NCBI GenBank assembly: GCA_019321725.1
Contig: CM033108.1
Location: 9,938,060-10,002,059, forward strand
DNA length: 64,000 nt
Source of the DNA: Paulownia fortunei
Lineage: Eukaryota; Streptophyta; Magnoliopsida; Lamiales; Paulowniaceae
Direction: 5' to 3'
A model generated the notes under the pieces. The model searched no databases and was not told where the DNA came from. It saw only the letters and a list, made by a program, of their open reading frames with translations. Made by a program: the position numbers and the translations under genes. Below, in pieces: positions 45,936 through 57,331 of the stretch. Positions within the stretch are counted from its first letter, which is position 1; each line of letters begins with the position of its first letter.

Positions 45936-47891
45936 TTAGAACGAGACGAAAATACTATCTGGATCATAGCCTTCATCTCTAATGTGTCCAAACAACTTTA
46001 ATAGTGTGGCGTAAACATCATCGCCTTGTGGATGCATTTGATCAGCAACAACAAAACTGTGAATCTTTTTCTCAATCTCAATCCAACTTATTCCTGTCTC
46101 TTTTGCAACCCTCTTTTCCTTCATTTTCTTGATTGTTCTTGCTCTTTCTTTCCATCGCCCTCTAGAAGAGTAAATGTTGGCCATGGAAATAAATGGTACT
46201 GGACTATCAGGTGCCGCCTGAGCTAGCTCGTCAGCTGCATACTTTCCCATATCAATATCACCGTAAATACTACAAGCACCAAGTAATGCTTGCCAAACAA
46301 GTACATCAGGCTTCACTGGTAGACCCTCTATAAAATTCTTGGCTTCTTTCAAAAGCCCTGCTCGGCCAAGCATGTCCACTAAACAAGCATAATGCTCCAT
46401 CCTTGGACGCATTCCATATGCTTTCTCCATAGATTCTAAGAACTCCATACCCTTGTGTAGTAATCCTACATGACTACAAGCATGAAGCAAAGATAGAAAT
46501 GTAACATCAGTGGGCTCCACACTGTTCAACCTCATTTCTTCATAAAACTGTAGTGCTTTCAACCCATCCCCATGACGAGCAAAAGCTGCAATCATGGAGT
46601 TCCATGAAACTTGATTCTTCTGAGGCATCCAGTCAAAGACCTTAACAGATTCTTTCAACTCCCCACATTTGGAATACATGTTGATTAAGCCATTGCTAAC
46701 AAAGACATTAGAAGCAAAGCCTTTCTTGATAACCAAAGAGTGGATTTGTACACCCAGACCCTGAGAAGTATCAATGCCAAATACCCCAAGAATGGCAGAA
46801 ATCATGTTTGGGTCAATATTGGTTCCGGCCTCCACCATCTTCACAAACATCCGTATAGCCTCTTCCTCAAATCCATTTTGTGCAAAACCCATGAGTATAA
46901 CAGTTATAGATACCTCATCAAATACCTCAGCGGACTCAAATATTCGCCACGCATCCTCTACACAACCACATTTTGAATACATATCCATCAATGCACTTTC
47001 AATGCATAAATCTGATTGAATCCCCAACTTCCAAACAACACCATGAATTTGAGCACCCTCCTTGAGTGCTTGCAGGCCAGAGCATGCTGAAAGTGCACTC
47101 AGATACGTCAAACAATTGGGAGACACCATACCGTGGTACATTTCCACAAACAGCTTCAAGCTTTCACCATAAAACTCATTTTGTGCTAGACCCGAAATTG
47201 CAGCTGTCCAAGTAACGACATTCCTCTCCACCATCTCATCAAAAACATGCATACCCGACTCAAAAGACTGACATCTAAAATAGGATGTCGATAAGGCATT
47301 CCCCACCGTTATTTCCTTCTCATAACCATTTAAAATCGCCAATGCATGTACCATCTTCACAATTTTAAGTGACTCCATTCCACCACAAGCCGATAGCATC
47401 GAAGTTAAGCTCGCATGATCAAAGCGATAGATACTAGAAACCAACAACGATTTGAAATACCCAAATCCCAGTTTCAAGTTCCCGACTTTCAAGAAACCTG
47501 AAATAAGTGAATTCCACGAGACAGTGTCTTTAAGGGGCATATCGTCGAACAGCTTAACTGCATCAAAGAGCTCACCGCATTTGCAGTACGTATGAAGTAA
47601 ACAGTTGTAAATTACATGGGCACTTCTATGACTAAGTGGGTTTCCGAGGTCAAAGAAAGGTGGGGACTTGATTATAGAGGCGTGGAGACAAGAACCTAAA
47701 CGAAGATTGCCTTCTCTTCCACAAGAAGAGAGGAGGACGCCTAGGTCTGATTCTGTGATGGGAGTAAATGTCCTTGCGGAGGTTTGCGAAGGAAAAGAGA
47801 GAGGGAAAGTTGAGGAGCAGCGCCATGAAGGAAGCAGAGGTCGTAAAGGAGGAGACCAGAGTCTATGGAAGACGCATCTGACAGCACTCAT
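45936..47891 (-). CDS. E-class PLS pentatricopeptide repeat protein, At3g05340-like
   Basis: Single uninterrupted 651-codon frame without introns, as usual for plant PPR genes. Such proteins bind organellar transcripts one base per repeat and take part in editing or processing. Residues 1-42 are rich in R, S and P and almost free of acidic residues, fitting a mitochondrial (possibly plastid) targeting peptide. From about residue 93 to 530 there are alternating P, L and S repeats; the S-type signature YxKCGxxxDAxxLFDxMP appears as [18 protein letters not shown] (102-119), [15 protein letters not shown] (304-318) and [19 protein letters not shown] (405-423). [12 protein letters not shown] (506-517) and [13 protein letters not shown] (533-545) open the E region, and [21 protein letters not shown] (601-621 approximately) is E+. 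There is no DYW deaminase domain. Overall it resembles Arabidopsis At3g05340 in length and wording, which I infer to be its ortholog. The start is the first ATG after an in-frame TGA six bases upstream. Confidence 0.93.
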   Translation of the reverse strand: MSAVRCVFHRLWSPPLRPLLPSWRCSSTFPLSFPSQTSARTFTPITESDLGVLLSSCGREGNLRLGSCLHASIIKSPPFFDLGNPLSHRSAHVIYNCLLHTYCKCGELFDAVKLFDDMPLKDTVSWNSLISGFLKVGNLKLGFGYFKSLLVSSIYRFDHASLTSMLSACGGMESLKIVKMVHALAILNGYEKEITVGNALSTSYFRCQSFESGMHVFDEMVERNVVTWTAAISGLAQNEFYGESLKLFVEMYHGMVSPNCLTYLSALSACSGLQALKEGAQIHGVVWKLGIQSDLCIESALMDMYSKCGCVEDAWRIFESAEVFDEVSITVILMGFAQNGFEEEAIRMFVKMVEAGTNIDPNMISAILGVFGIDTSQGLGVQIHSLVIKKGFASNVFVSNGLINMYSKCGELKESVKVFDWMPQKNQVSWNSMIAAFARHGDGLKALQFYEEMRLNSVEPTDVTFLSLLHACSHVGLLHKGMEFLESMEKAYGMRPRMEHYACLVDMLGRAGLLKEAKNFIEGLPVKPDVLVWQALLGACSIYGDIDMGKYAADELAQAAPDSPVPFISMANIYSSRGRWKERARTIKKMKEKRVAKETGISWIEIEKKIHSFVVADQMHPQGDDVYATLLKLFGHIRDEGYDPDSIFVSF

Positions 47892-49259
47892 CCATCAAAG
47901 TAATGCAGTATCAATGCTAATTTAGCAAATAGACAACCCCTTCAAGTAGGCTGTCGATCCAATTGGGCCTATTCCAAAGTCTGGTTGTTAGGTTAATGTA
48001 CATCTAAACCAAACTTACTTAAAAGTGAGTATTGAACTTGTGAGGCGAGTTTGACCTTAATAGGACCCAACCCGAATAAATCTGAAACAAACTTTTTATC
48101 CACAATTTAATGTCATATAATCAAATTATATTGAAAACTAGTTAAGATAAAAACTTTATAGCAGGTTTCTGATAGAAGCTTACTCATATTATAAGTGTAG
48201 ATATCAGAGCAAATTGTTCTTTGGAAGAATTTTTGTAATAGCTTTTAAATTTTTATATCATCTTATTATTCTATAAAAAGATTCAAGATTTTGATACGTG
48301 TTATTCTGGATTTTCATTGGTTGACTTTTGAAATTAAAAAAATATTTAATAATTATGTTACGGATTACACATTAAGAATTAAGAGTTTAAAATTTTATAC
48401 TAGTTTTTTTTTTCTTTTAAGAAAATTTTGATAGTGCTGTGTGCGAACTTACTCCAATACGCCCAAAAGTTCATAAAATAATATGAACCGAAGTTTAAAA
48501 AAAAAGAGAAAAAAAAATAGAAAAATTATTACGTGAGTTCGAATTTATAATCATTAAATTAGATATTTGAACTTGAAATAGTGTAAGCTTAGCTCATAAA
48601 ATCCTATTGATAAGTCTACCTTCAAGTTGCTACTTACCATTTTAATATGAATCGGGTTGCGAACTCGCTAATCTACTTTTAAAAAATGAATGATAATTAG
48701 ACCAGAGGATTGTGAATCTTGTGATTGTTCCAATATGTTTGACAAAACCCAACACAATCTAAAATTTAATTCATATCCTGCTTTCCTGCTAGTCTCTTTG
48801 ACTACAGAGGAATTAAATTTATTTACTAAGTATAGCTAGTAAAAAGTTTTTGTACATATATAAGTTGAAGTACATAAGTAATTATAAATTAAATTATTAT
48901 ATATTTATTATATTTAATAAATAAGTGTCTTTTAATTCAGTAAGGAGTATTATATTTTTGTTTTGTTGACTTCTGCATGAGAACTAACTCTTATAATAAC
49001 CTAATGTTTTTTGAAAATTGATTTAAAATTTTGATTTTGATCAAACTTTGACAAAAGATTTAAGAGAATTCCATTAATGAAAATGAGAGTTATTTGGCTA
49101 AATGTAATCTACATCATGGATACATAAGTTAAGAATATTTGAGTTCTCAAAATAAATTTTGGGTGAATAAGAAATTAAAGTCAAAACTGAGTTACTTAAA
49201 GAATGTAAATTATTGAATTGAAAAATGATAGGAAGATGAAACCTTACCCATCACACAAT
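47892..49259. other. Upstream flank of the PPR gene and intergenic sequence
   Basis: The first few hundred bases should hold the PPR promoter and 5' leader; I cannot point to a specific TATA box. An out-of-frame ATG overlaps the start region four bases upstream. The rest is AT-rich without a gene. Confidence 0.5.
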
Positions 49260-49387
49260 GAGAATTAGAAAAGATTGAGACCACTTTATATGGTCTAAGT
49301 TTGATAATTGAGTTGGCATCATTGAGAATTAGAAAAGATTAGGACCACTTTATATGGTCTAAGCTTGATAATTGAGTTTGCATCCCA
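49260..49387. repeat. Two-copy 64-bp tandem repeat
   Basis: GAGAATTAGAAAAGATT followed by ACCACTTTATATGGTCTAAG occurs at 49260 and 49324 with only a few differences. Confidence 0.88.
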
Positions 49388-49506
49388 AAAACTATGGTCT
49401 TTGGAAGGAGGATGACCTATATTCTAGTAGGTTTCGACTAAAGCCCATGTGCATGCATGCAGTGCACCCGGCCTGGTTTTTGGGTTTGTATGGATCTAAA
49501 CACTGG

Positions 49507-49796
49507 ATATATCTTTTACACGAAATAATTAAAAAAATTTATAATTTTTTTTTATTTTCTTTCAATTAAAATGTGACAAGTGGTATCGCTTAGAGTACAA
49601 CACGTGGTGGTTGACCAATCAACTATTTGTTGGGTTTGGTTAGTCCATTAGATATATCCTTTACACGAAGTAAATTAAAAAACTTTATAAAAAATTTTGG
49701 TTTTATTTTCTTTCAATCAAAATGTGACCAGTGGTATTGCTCATAGTACAACACGTGGTGGCTGACTAGTCAGCTACTTGTAGGATTCGCTCAGTC
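49507..49796. repeat. Two-copy 145-bp tandem repeat
   Basis: ATATATC.TTTACACGAA starts units at 49507 and 49652; each contains TTTATTTTCTTTCAAT, AAAATGTGAC.AGTGGTAT and GTACAACACGTGGTGG. Confidence 0.85.
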
Positions 49797-50112
49797 TTGG
49801 GAAACATAACAGAATGAAAATTTAAAATTTTCAACAATTGAAATAAACACACATCGTATGTAAATAAAAATGAATTCCAAGACCCATTTACGATTAATTA
49901 GTTGTGCGTTTCCTAATACCTAATGTAGAAAAATTTCAGAAACTTTATATTTCTCGCACTTCGATTGAAAATGATGCATGTAACGATCCAAATTGTTATC
50001 TCTCCACAAACACTTCGTGAATCTTGATTCCATACCCCGTCTATTGGAATGGTTCATATATAGTTTCAAATGTTACTCCTCTAAGTGTATCTATACCTCG
50101 AATGCCCACTTA
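49797..50112. other. Intergenic sequence left of the second solo LTR
   Basis: No gene seen. AT-rich with features reminiscent of an old LTR (GAAAATTTAAAATTTTC), not assignable. Confidence 0.4.
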
Positions 50113-50117
50113 AGGAC

Positions 50118-52996
50118 TGTGATACCCGAGCCTCTTACTACTCACATGGCCAAATATGATTCATGCATTACATGTTAATTTTATATGCTATTTGCATTTC
50201 TATTGACATTGCATAATTTATTTTATTTTATAAGACATTCTTGAATATTAAACTTAATACTGAAGCTCTTGCACGATATTAGTTATTGAATTTCTTAATC
50301 TACGTAGTTGATTTTATATTGAAATAAGAAGAAAATGAGGTGGATCAATATTAGATATAGATGGGATATATAGGTTATAATTTTGGAAGTGCTAAAAGTG
50401 TTACTAGTAACCTTATACGATTTAATTTGATTTGATCAAGTTATTTCAAAAGTATATATTTGTAAATTAGCATACTTGGGATATTGGACATGATATAATA
50501 TGATTTAAGTGTCATATTACAAGGCCCTTATGTGCATATGATTTTAGAAATGCAAACCAGATAATTCTTTAAGAATCGGATGCGAATCGGTTTGGAGATC
50601 GAATGAACGGACATAGGAATTACCTATGGGAATGAATGGTGATTAAGATAGGTTGCAACCAAATAAAAATAGGTGAGACACACAAGATTAGGGCTGCAAG
50701 ATAAGGGACAAAATCAGATTTTGCCATTTACTTGCCACCTCATGCTTTCTTATTAAGCTTAAGCTAACATCTCAAGCTAACACCTCAAACCCTTCACCCT
50801 TAAGCAACGACCAGACCCTCATTTCAGCCATTTTCATCTTCTAAACACACACCTTAAGGTCTCCAAGTGATCCAAATTGATTCCAAGTTGAAATAAAAAC
50901 AACAAAAGTAAAGAAGAAGTGATTACCATCAAGTTAGCCTCAAAATCTGCATAGGTAACACTTATCTACGGTTTTGCCTTTGGTTTTCAAATTATTATGA
51001 ATGGTTTTATGGTTTGTTAACCTTTTAATATCTCTTATAAAAGTGTTAGGAAGTTTTTAGTTAGACTTTGGTGCACAAAGAAAGGGTTTTTGATCACAAA
51101 CACTTAATAGGAAATACTTGTGGCAGAAACTGTCATCTTACTGTTTTCTTGTGTTTTAGGCTTCAAAAGTGTATGGTATGTTGAATAAAACCTATAATTA
51201 TTACCATTTACATGACCATATATGAGTTAAGAGTATTGGAATGAAGTTTTATCAGTTGGAAATTGAAATAGAGAATGATATTGGAGAAACACTCAAACTG
51301 CCAAAATAGCAAAATCTGTTTTGGTGTGCTGTGAAGGAAACTGAATTAATGGAGCTAAATCCATTATTTTTGGTAATAATATGACCTGGTTGTCTCCTTA
51401 TATATGCTATCTAAGTATGGTGAAAATTTTGGAGTGATTGAATATACTTAAGGGTGCCAAAACCATTAATGTCATGAAGTGTGCAAAACTGTCACGGTAG
51501 GAAACAATCTGTTTCAGTATGTCGTGAAGAGAGCTGAACTTGGGAAGCTATATCCGTGATTTTTAGCAATTCTATGATATGGTTACATTTATATACATGT
51601 CATATAAGTGTGGTAAAAATTTGGGAGTGATTGGATATGCTTAGGGATGTTAAAATTATCATGCAACTAAACTTGACAGCAAGAAAATATGAAAATGTGA
51701 ATCTGCCACATTTGATCACTTAGCATGTTTCAACCTTGATATGTTGCTATTGAGTGTTAACAATTAGGTACATGCTATTAGAGTTATAATACTTCAATTA
51801 CATGATGTTTGCATGCATTTAAGATGAGAAATTGAGGTATTTGAGGGGCTATATTGGGTTCTAGTTTGTGAAAGCTTGATTGTTAGCTTATAGCTTGGTG
51901 TTTAAGGTCTAGTATGAGATTTTGTGCTTTCAACTTGCCAAATTGGGAATGGTGCTTGATGTTGGGTAATATTACAGGCTATTTTACATCTAAGGTTGGA
52001 GAGGAATACTAAACAAATTTAGACTAAGCCACCAACCAAGTGAAAGGTAAGTAAAGATTCATTTGCAACCACAATGCATAGACATAGTAGATGTGTGAAT
52101 TATATGTGATATCATAAATCATATGTGCATAGTAGAGGGCTCTCCATTGAGCATACATACATGGGCATTGTCATTAGCACGTGCATGCATCATATACGAG
52201 CATTGTGATAAATCTTGCATTGCACGGCATGATTCAGAGAAAGGAAAATATTTTGCTGACCACTACTAGTGCATCGAAGCATGCATGGATTTGCATGGTT
52301 TTATGCATGGATTTGTAGGTTCGCGTGCATGGATTTGCATGCGTATGAGTATGCATGGATTTGCATGCTTATATGATTATTGGCCATTGGATTATGGCGG
52401 TGTACAGAGCTCTTTTCCGGTGCATGGGATAGTAGCGCTGGTCAGGGGCCCAAGAAAGAAATGATTTTGAGAGAAATATTTTGATGCATAAAATTGCATT
52501 GTGAGCATAGCATTTTGAGTTGCATGACTTGATATTGTGGATTATTCTTTGACATGCATAATCTTTACTTGCTGAGCGTTAGCTCATATAGTTTATGCAT
52601 TGTAGGTGAGTACGACGATGCTTGAAGCATCTTTGGCTGGTTGGTCGGCTGTTGGAGCTCCTGCAGGTGTTTGAGGGAGTGTGTACATGGATGACGACCT
52701 GTTGGGCTATTTTGTTGGCTTGTTATATTTTGAGTCTGGTGTATTATGTTTTTAGATTGGTACTATATTTCTCTTTTAAAACTTTACTGTAAATAAGTAT
52801 GTAAATATTGTGGTCGTTATGGGTGTTGTGTTTTTATATAAATACTGATCCTTCTATTTTAAACAGGGTTGTGTATGTAAGAAGTGATATATCTTTTCTT
52901 AAAGTGTTACAAAAAAAAATATTACATGCATGCACACAGGTTCTATCATGTCAAATTATACAATATATATGGTTGTGTAGGAATGGGGGTGTTACA
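50118..52996 (-). mobile_element. Second copy of the 3-kb solo LTR, with perfect target duplication
   Basis: Inverted copy of 11703-14884. On the plus strand it starts TGTGATACCCGAGCC and ends GGGGGTGTTACA. It is flanked by a perfect 5-bp duplication AGGAC (50113-50117 and 52997-53001). Matches include the segment 50560-50710 to 14290-14480 and 52560-52620 to 12190-12240, all in reverse complement and collinear. No coding content. Length is 2879 bp against 3182 bp for the other copy. Confidence 0.92.
52268..52368. repeat. Short minisatellite inside the solo LTR
   Basis: GCATGGATTTGCATG-like units recur four times with 24-29 bp spacing. The corresponding stretch in the 12-kb copy does not show the array. 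Confidence 0.7.
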
Positions 52997-53001
52997 AGGA
53001 C

Positions 53002-53297
53002 AAAACTATTTGATATTCTTTTACTTAATAGTTTGTTTATTTTCAAGCATTTTATATCAATCTTATGCGTTTTGCGTTAATTGTGTAGGTAAAAAAAATA
53101 TGTAGGTGGATCGACTCATCAAGTTTCCATTAAAATAAGATTCACACAAGGAAAACACTTGTCATTCGTTGGTTATTAGCAGCATCCTGAAAACATCCGG
53201 TCGAAATATTATTTTCAAATTAAGTTTCGAATCCTTACTCTTAATAGTTAAAGTGAGCCCCTTTATTCTGAATTCATTAATTAAGAATGAATCAAAT
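53002..53297. other. Flank of trnN, possibly also plastid-derived
   Basis: No gene seen. The 60 bp next to the tRNA (TTCTTAATTAATGAATTCAG on the minus strand, then AATAAAGGGGCTC) have the look of the plastid trnN downstream spacer, so the transferred fragment may extend further than the tRNA. Confidence 0.4.
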
Positions 53298-53369
53298 CTC
53301 CCCAAGTAGGATTCAAATCTATGACCAATCGGTTAACAGCCGACTGCTCTACCACTAAGCTATTGAGAA
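53298..53369 (-). tRNA. trnN-GUU: Plastid-derived tRNA-Asn(GUU), probably inactive
   Basis: The minus strand gives a 72-nt cloverleaf-like sequence with a D-arm GCTTAGTGGTAGAGC, anticodon arm GGCTGTTAACC (anticodon GTT) and T-arm ATTTGAATCCTAC, ending in the acceptor strand CTTGGGGAG. It closely matches plastid trnN-GUU and differs from it at several places: the acceptor and D stems carry C-to-T type changes, and the T-loop TTTGAAT replaces TTCGAAT. The loss of the TTC box and stem mismatches argue for a nuclear pseudo-tRNA. No CCA is encoded, as normal in plants. Confidence 0.82.
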
Positions 53370-53399
53370 ATAAATAGAAAGGAGAAGAAAAATTGAAAA

Positions 53400-54660
53400 A
53401 GAAAACAAAAAATCATAAAAAAATGAAAGCCATGCGATGACCCAAGAAATTGGAGCCGCGACCCAGAAGTTGCTGTTAATCTAGTTTATTTGGTTCCACA
53501 ACCTTAAATATTCAAGCTTAGGCACCAAAAATGATCAATTTTACAAAAGAGTCTAGACTACTTTAAGCTAAGATTTCTAGGCCGCGGTGCCATTTCGCAT
53601 GGGGTAGTCCAAATTGTTTGGCGCCGCGGCACCAGAAAGCTAAGTTGGATACCAGTTCGCAGGTTGTTTTCCATAATAGTCTGAGTCATGGCGCCTGAGT
53701 TTCGAGCCACGACTCTAATTCGCGAAAAAAAATTAAAACGCGATTTTTAAGTCAAATTTTGGAACCTCTTTTTAGAGGGATATAAAAGACAACCTCCTAG
53801 ACAAATTTGGGGACTTCTGGCTAACAAACACAGAGAAAAGTGAGAGAAAAATATAGCAAGGGCTGTAAAATTCAAGATTAGGATTTTCATATTCAAGATT
53901 CCAGAGTTCTTCTTTTCTTTTCCTTTTCACTTACCTTTAGTCATGAATTCAAATTTGTCTATAAATTTGATTGACGTGATTAGGGGCTAAGTTTCTAATA
54001 TAGGATTTTAATGTAACCTAATTAGGATGATTTAAATTTCTCTTTTAATTCAATTGAATGTTTATTTATCTAGTTGAGTTTTCTACATAGTTCTCAGTGC
54101 TTTCAATTACTTATCACTAAATGAATGATTTGAAAATCATATTGATGTGGGAGGTGATATATGTGTCTATTTCTATGTATAAAAAAATATGAATTGCATA
54201 TAAGATAGAAATATAATTGCATGGTTTGTGTAGTCTTAATTGATATCTATAGAGTTTAATAATTTATTGATTGTTTAATTCATATAAGAGTATAGTAGGT
54301 TAGCAATTGGTGAACTTTTCATTGGACCTTGGGAGATGCTATTAAATAATTGAGGGATTCTCGACTATCAACTAGAAAATTAAATTGAGATTGATGCGAT
54401 TGAATATTCAAATCGGACTAATTATGGTGAAATCACAACTCTAGGTCTTTAAGTCATTGAAGTTCATCCATATTTAATTTTGTGCATTAATACAGTAGTA
54501 GTTTACATTTATTTGCATTAATCGCCACCTACTTTCATTTGTTCAAATAAATTTAGAATTAATCAATTTCAGTACTTAGTAATTCAATAATTCTCATAGG
54601 AACAATACTTTACTCATCCAATTTATAACTTGTCTACGATAATGTGCATTTGCATTCACA
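53400..54660 (+). mobile_element. Solo LTR or LTR fragment (family a), plus copy
   Basis: Contains a TATA box (TATAAAAG, 53781-53788), a leader with ACAAACACAGAGAAAAG, and an end GTGCATTTGCATTCACA at 54660. The part 53855-54660 matches 63180-64000 in reverse complement (for example ATTCAAATTTGTCTA.AAATTTGAT, GAGGGA.TCTCGACTATCAAC). The start is not resolved; it must lie between the tRNA and about 53480. The GC-rich U3 has GGCCGCGGTGCC and GGCGCCGCGGCACC blocks. Confidence 0.65.
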
Positions 54661-54974
54661 ATTTTTACAATATACAGTAATTACTGACTAAATGAAAAGA
54701 CAGATATATACGTCTAGTCAGTTGTTGACTAAGCAAAAGGGTAGGCGTATTTGTCCAATCAACAATTGAGAGATATGTCTATCAAGTCAGCACCAAATGG
54801 GCAGACATGACTATCTAGTTATCGCAATCTTTCAATAGTTGTTTTTGTAGGCCACATTCAACAATTATAAATAGACCCCCTCAAGTTGCAAAATTTATTA
54901 ATTATCATTAATGCACTTTTCTTACATGTAGTATTTTAAGAGAGTTCTAAAATGTTATAGTAGTATGAGTGAGA
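54661..54974. other. Sequence between repeat a and repeat X
   Basis: Contains a TATA-like TATAAATAG at about 54866 followed by ACCCCCTCAAG, suggesting it is also LTR-derived. No partner copy in the window. Confidence 0.4.
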
Positions 54975-56698
54975 AAATTTGATTGGTTGTGTTTATACTC
55001 TTATAATAAATAATCTTTTCCAAAGTTTATTAATAAATGATAATTTCTTTATCTTTAATTGTTCTTATCAATTAGATAAAGTCTCTAGAACGTACATAAC
55101 TACAGGGTATGATCGCATATATGATGGCGATCATGGAATACATATATATGACTTTGATCTTAAACTAGTTTTAAGTCGAGATTCATCAAGATGGGATATT
55201 GATAAGCCTAATAAGACTTGCACACACAGTGCATGCTCAAAAGTAGGATGTCTCACTCCATAGGTATTAGTGTGGATACGCAAGTGCATGCGCTTAGGTA
55301 TTTGTTAGGGAACAAATATACTGAACAACACCGCTTGAAAACTTTTAATTAGAAAATATCATTTGTCGAATGGGAATTTTCTAGTCATGATAGTGGAAGA
55401 ATTAGTCCTTAGACTTAAGGCACCATTGTAACCTTGTACATGATATGTTGCAAATTTTGTTATATTCCTTGATTGCTTGAAAATTACAAGGGGAATATGT
55501 TGGGTGCAACATCTTTGTATATGGAGGTTAATAAGTAGCTAATAAAGAATCGATCACTTATCAAGATGAATAGGTGAGTCTCTTATATTTTCCATAGTTC
55601 TTGACTTATAAGTCCTTGATCGAGGCAAGATAAAAACTAGACGAGGGTTTTCTAATGATTCATCAATGAGTCAATGAGACTGGGAATAAAATCATAGTTA
55701 TTAAGTCAAATAGAATTTCCACTAACATTCCATGCCTTAAAACTTAATCGGGAGATCATGAGATGGAAGGACTGCATAATACTCATAATAAGAAATACGT
55801 TCTCTATTGCTTACCTAAGACTAGGTAGTCAAGATATACTGCTAGGTGCTTCTAATGAATTGTGGATACTTGGAATTAAATTTTAATTCCACGATGATTA
55901 ATTAATCAGAATAATTTAATTATTCAACTAAGTCGTAAGAGTTGCGAGCTCACTGCTAGCTTAGTTGTGAACATAAATGGTCACACACAAAATTGAAAAA
56001 GTCCACTTCTATCTAGAAAGTAATCCAAGGGCTTGATTTAAATTAGTTAATGGAGATTAATTAATTAGAGTTCAAATTAATTTTAGGAGTTAAATTAAGT
56101 TGTCCAATTAAATAATTTGATATTTAATTGGACCTAATAACATTTAAGGGCTCAAGTGAAGTTAATTAATTAATTGATTAGATCAATTAATGAAAAAGGG
56201 CATAAATTAAGCTAAGGAGTTAAATTAATTTATCTCATTAAATAATTTGATTATTTGATTAGGCCTGATATGATTACAAAGCCCAAGTGGAATTATTTAA
56301 TTAATTGATTAGATCAATTAATAAGTTGGGCTTATTGATCTAGTAAATTGATTAGAGTCCAAGCCCATGTCATGATAGGCTCGTAGGAGACCTATTAGGA
56401 GTTTAGATTAGAGAATCAAAGACTTTTAAGCATAGATGGATACAAAAAATTAGATAAGGAAGTAAAGAGTTAGATACCTAACCGAATTAGGATTAGAGGA
56501 GTGTATAATAGACTCCTCCTCGTAATAGCCTATTGCTATAAGTCTTAGAGCTAGAAGTTTCAGCTATAAGCTCTAGAGAAAATTACCCCCCCCCCCCTTC
56601 CCTAATTTTCTAGTACTCTAGTTCCATCAAAAAAAAAGATTCCACCTTTTTTATATATAAGTTTAATTCTCCTTTCACAAGTTGATCTCCACTAATAT
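54975..56698 (+). repeat. Non-coding retroelement repeat X, plus copy, ends at the gap
   Basis: Its first part (to about 55725) matches 60560-61225 in reverse complement, and its later part (about 55735-56480, rich in AATTAATTGATTAGATCAA) matches 57900-58755 in reverse complement. An 84-codon-scale frame at 54979-55263 has no recognisable domain. Probably LTR and untranslated parts of one retroelement family. It runs into the scaffold gap. Confidence 0.65.
56586..56597. repeat. Homopolymer run of 12 C
   Basis: Twelve consecutive C in an AT-rich context, about 100 bp before the assembly gap; such runs are prone to sequencing error. Confidence 0.9.
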
Positions 56699-56798
56699 NN
56701 NNNNNNNNNNNNNNNNNNNNNNNNNNNNNNNNNNNNNNNNNNNNNNNNNNNNNNNNNNNNNNNNNNNNNNNNNNNNNNNNNNNNNNNNNNNNNNNNNN
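56699..56798. other. Assembly gap (100 N)
   Basis: Exactly 100 ambiguous bases, the usual placeholder for a gap of unknown size. The order and orientation of the two sides therefore depend on scaffolding. Confidence 0.98.
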
Positions 56799-57331
56799 TA
56801 AGTTCACAACCCTTACTATGCACCTCTTATATATGGATAGATGTGTCTATTCATCATGCCTCATCAATGTTAATGAACAATCACAACTCTTCATATGTAC
56901 AGTTATGACCGTTCATATTCATTAGACACATTTTCAAGCTTGGAAACTTTATATTAAATTAGAGACTTTTTTAATTCAACCCATTTATTCCAACATACAC
57001 ATTATGGAGGATATCAATATTAGCCAAAAAACACTCCTATCTAGCCTCAATCAAGTTCACAACGAGGGCTACCTCCTCAGCTAGACACCATTTGTTTTGG
57101 TATACCTACTGAAGGATTTGATTCCTTGTCCTAGGAATGGTCCTAATTCGGAATCACCAAATTGAATGCATCACATACCAATTGCATAATATCCAATGTA
57201 AAAAATTTAATTTACAATGGCAACATGCTAACAAATCAATACAAAGCAATTCCCAGAGCATATACATTGATAGCGTGACATTGCTAGAGTTGGCATTTAT
57301 GGTCATTTATATTCCACATCAATGTCCTTAT
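56799..57331. other. Sequence right of the gap
   Basis: No gene seen. It does not match the left side of the gap. Confidence 0.45.

Noticed and set aside
47668..47925. 85-codon plus-strand frame at the 5' end of the PPR gene, and similar frames at 46026-46226 and 46740-47019
   Set aside because: They lie antisense within the PPR coding sequence and have no recognisable domains.
54979..55263. 94-codon frame with YDRIYDGDHGIHIYDFD
   Set aside because: The inverted copy at 60.8-61.2 kb has stops and indels in this frame, so it is unlikely to be coding.
56610..56807. Frame running through the N gap
   Set aside because: More than half of it is unknown sequence, so it has no evidential value.
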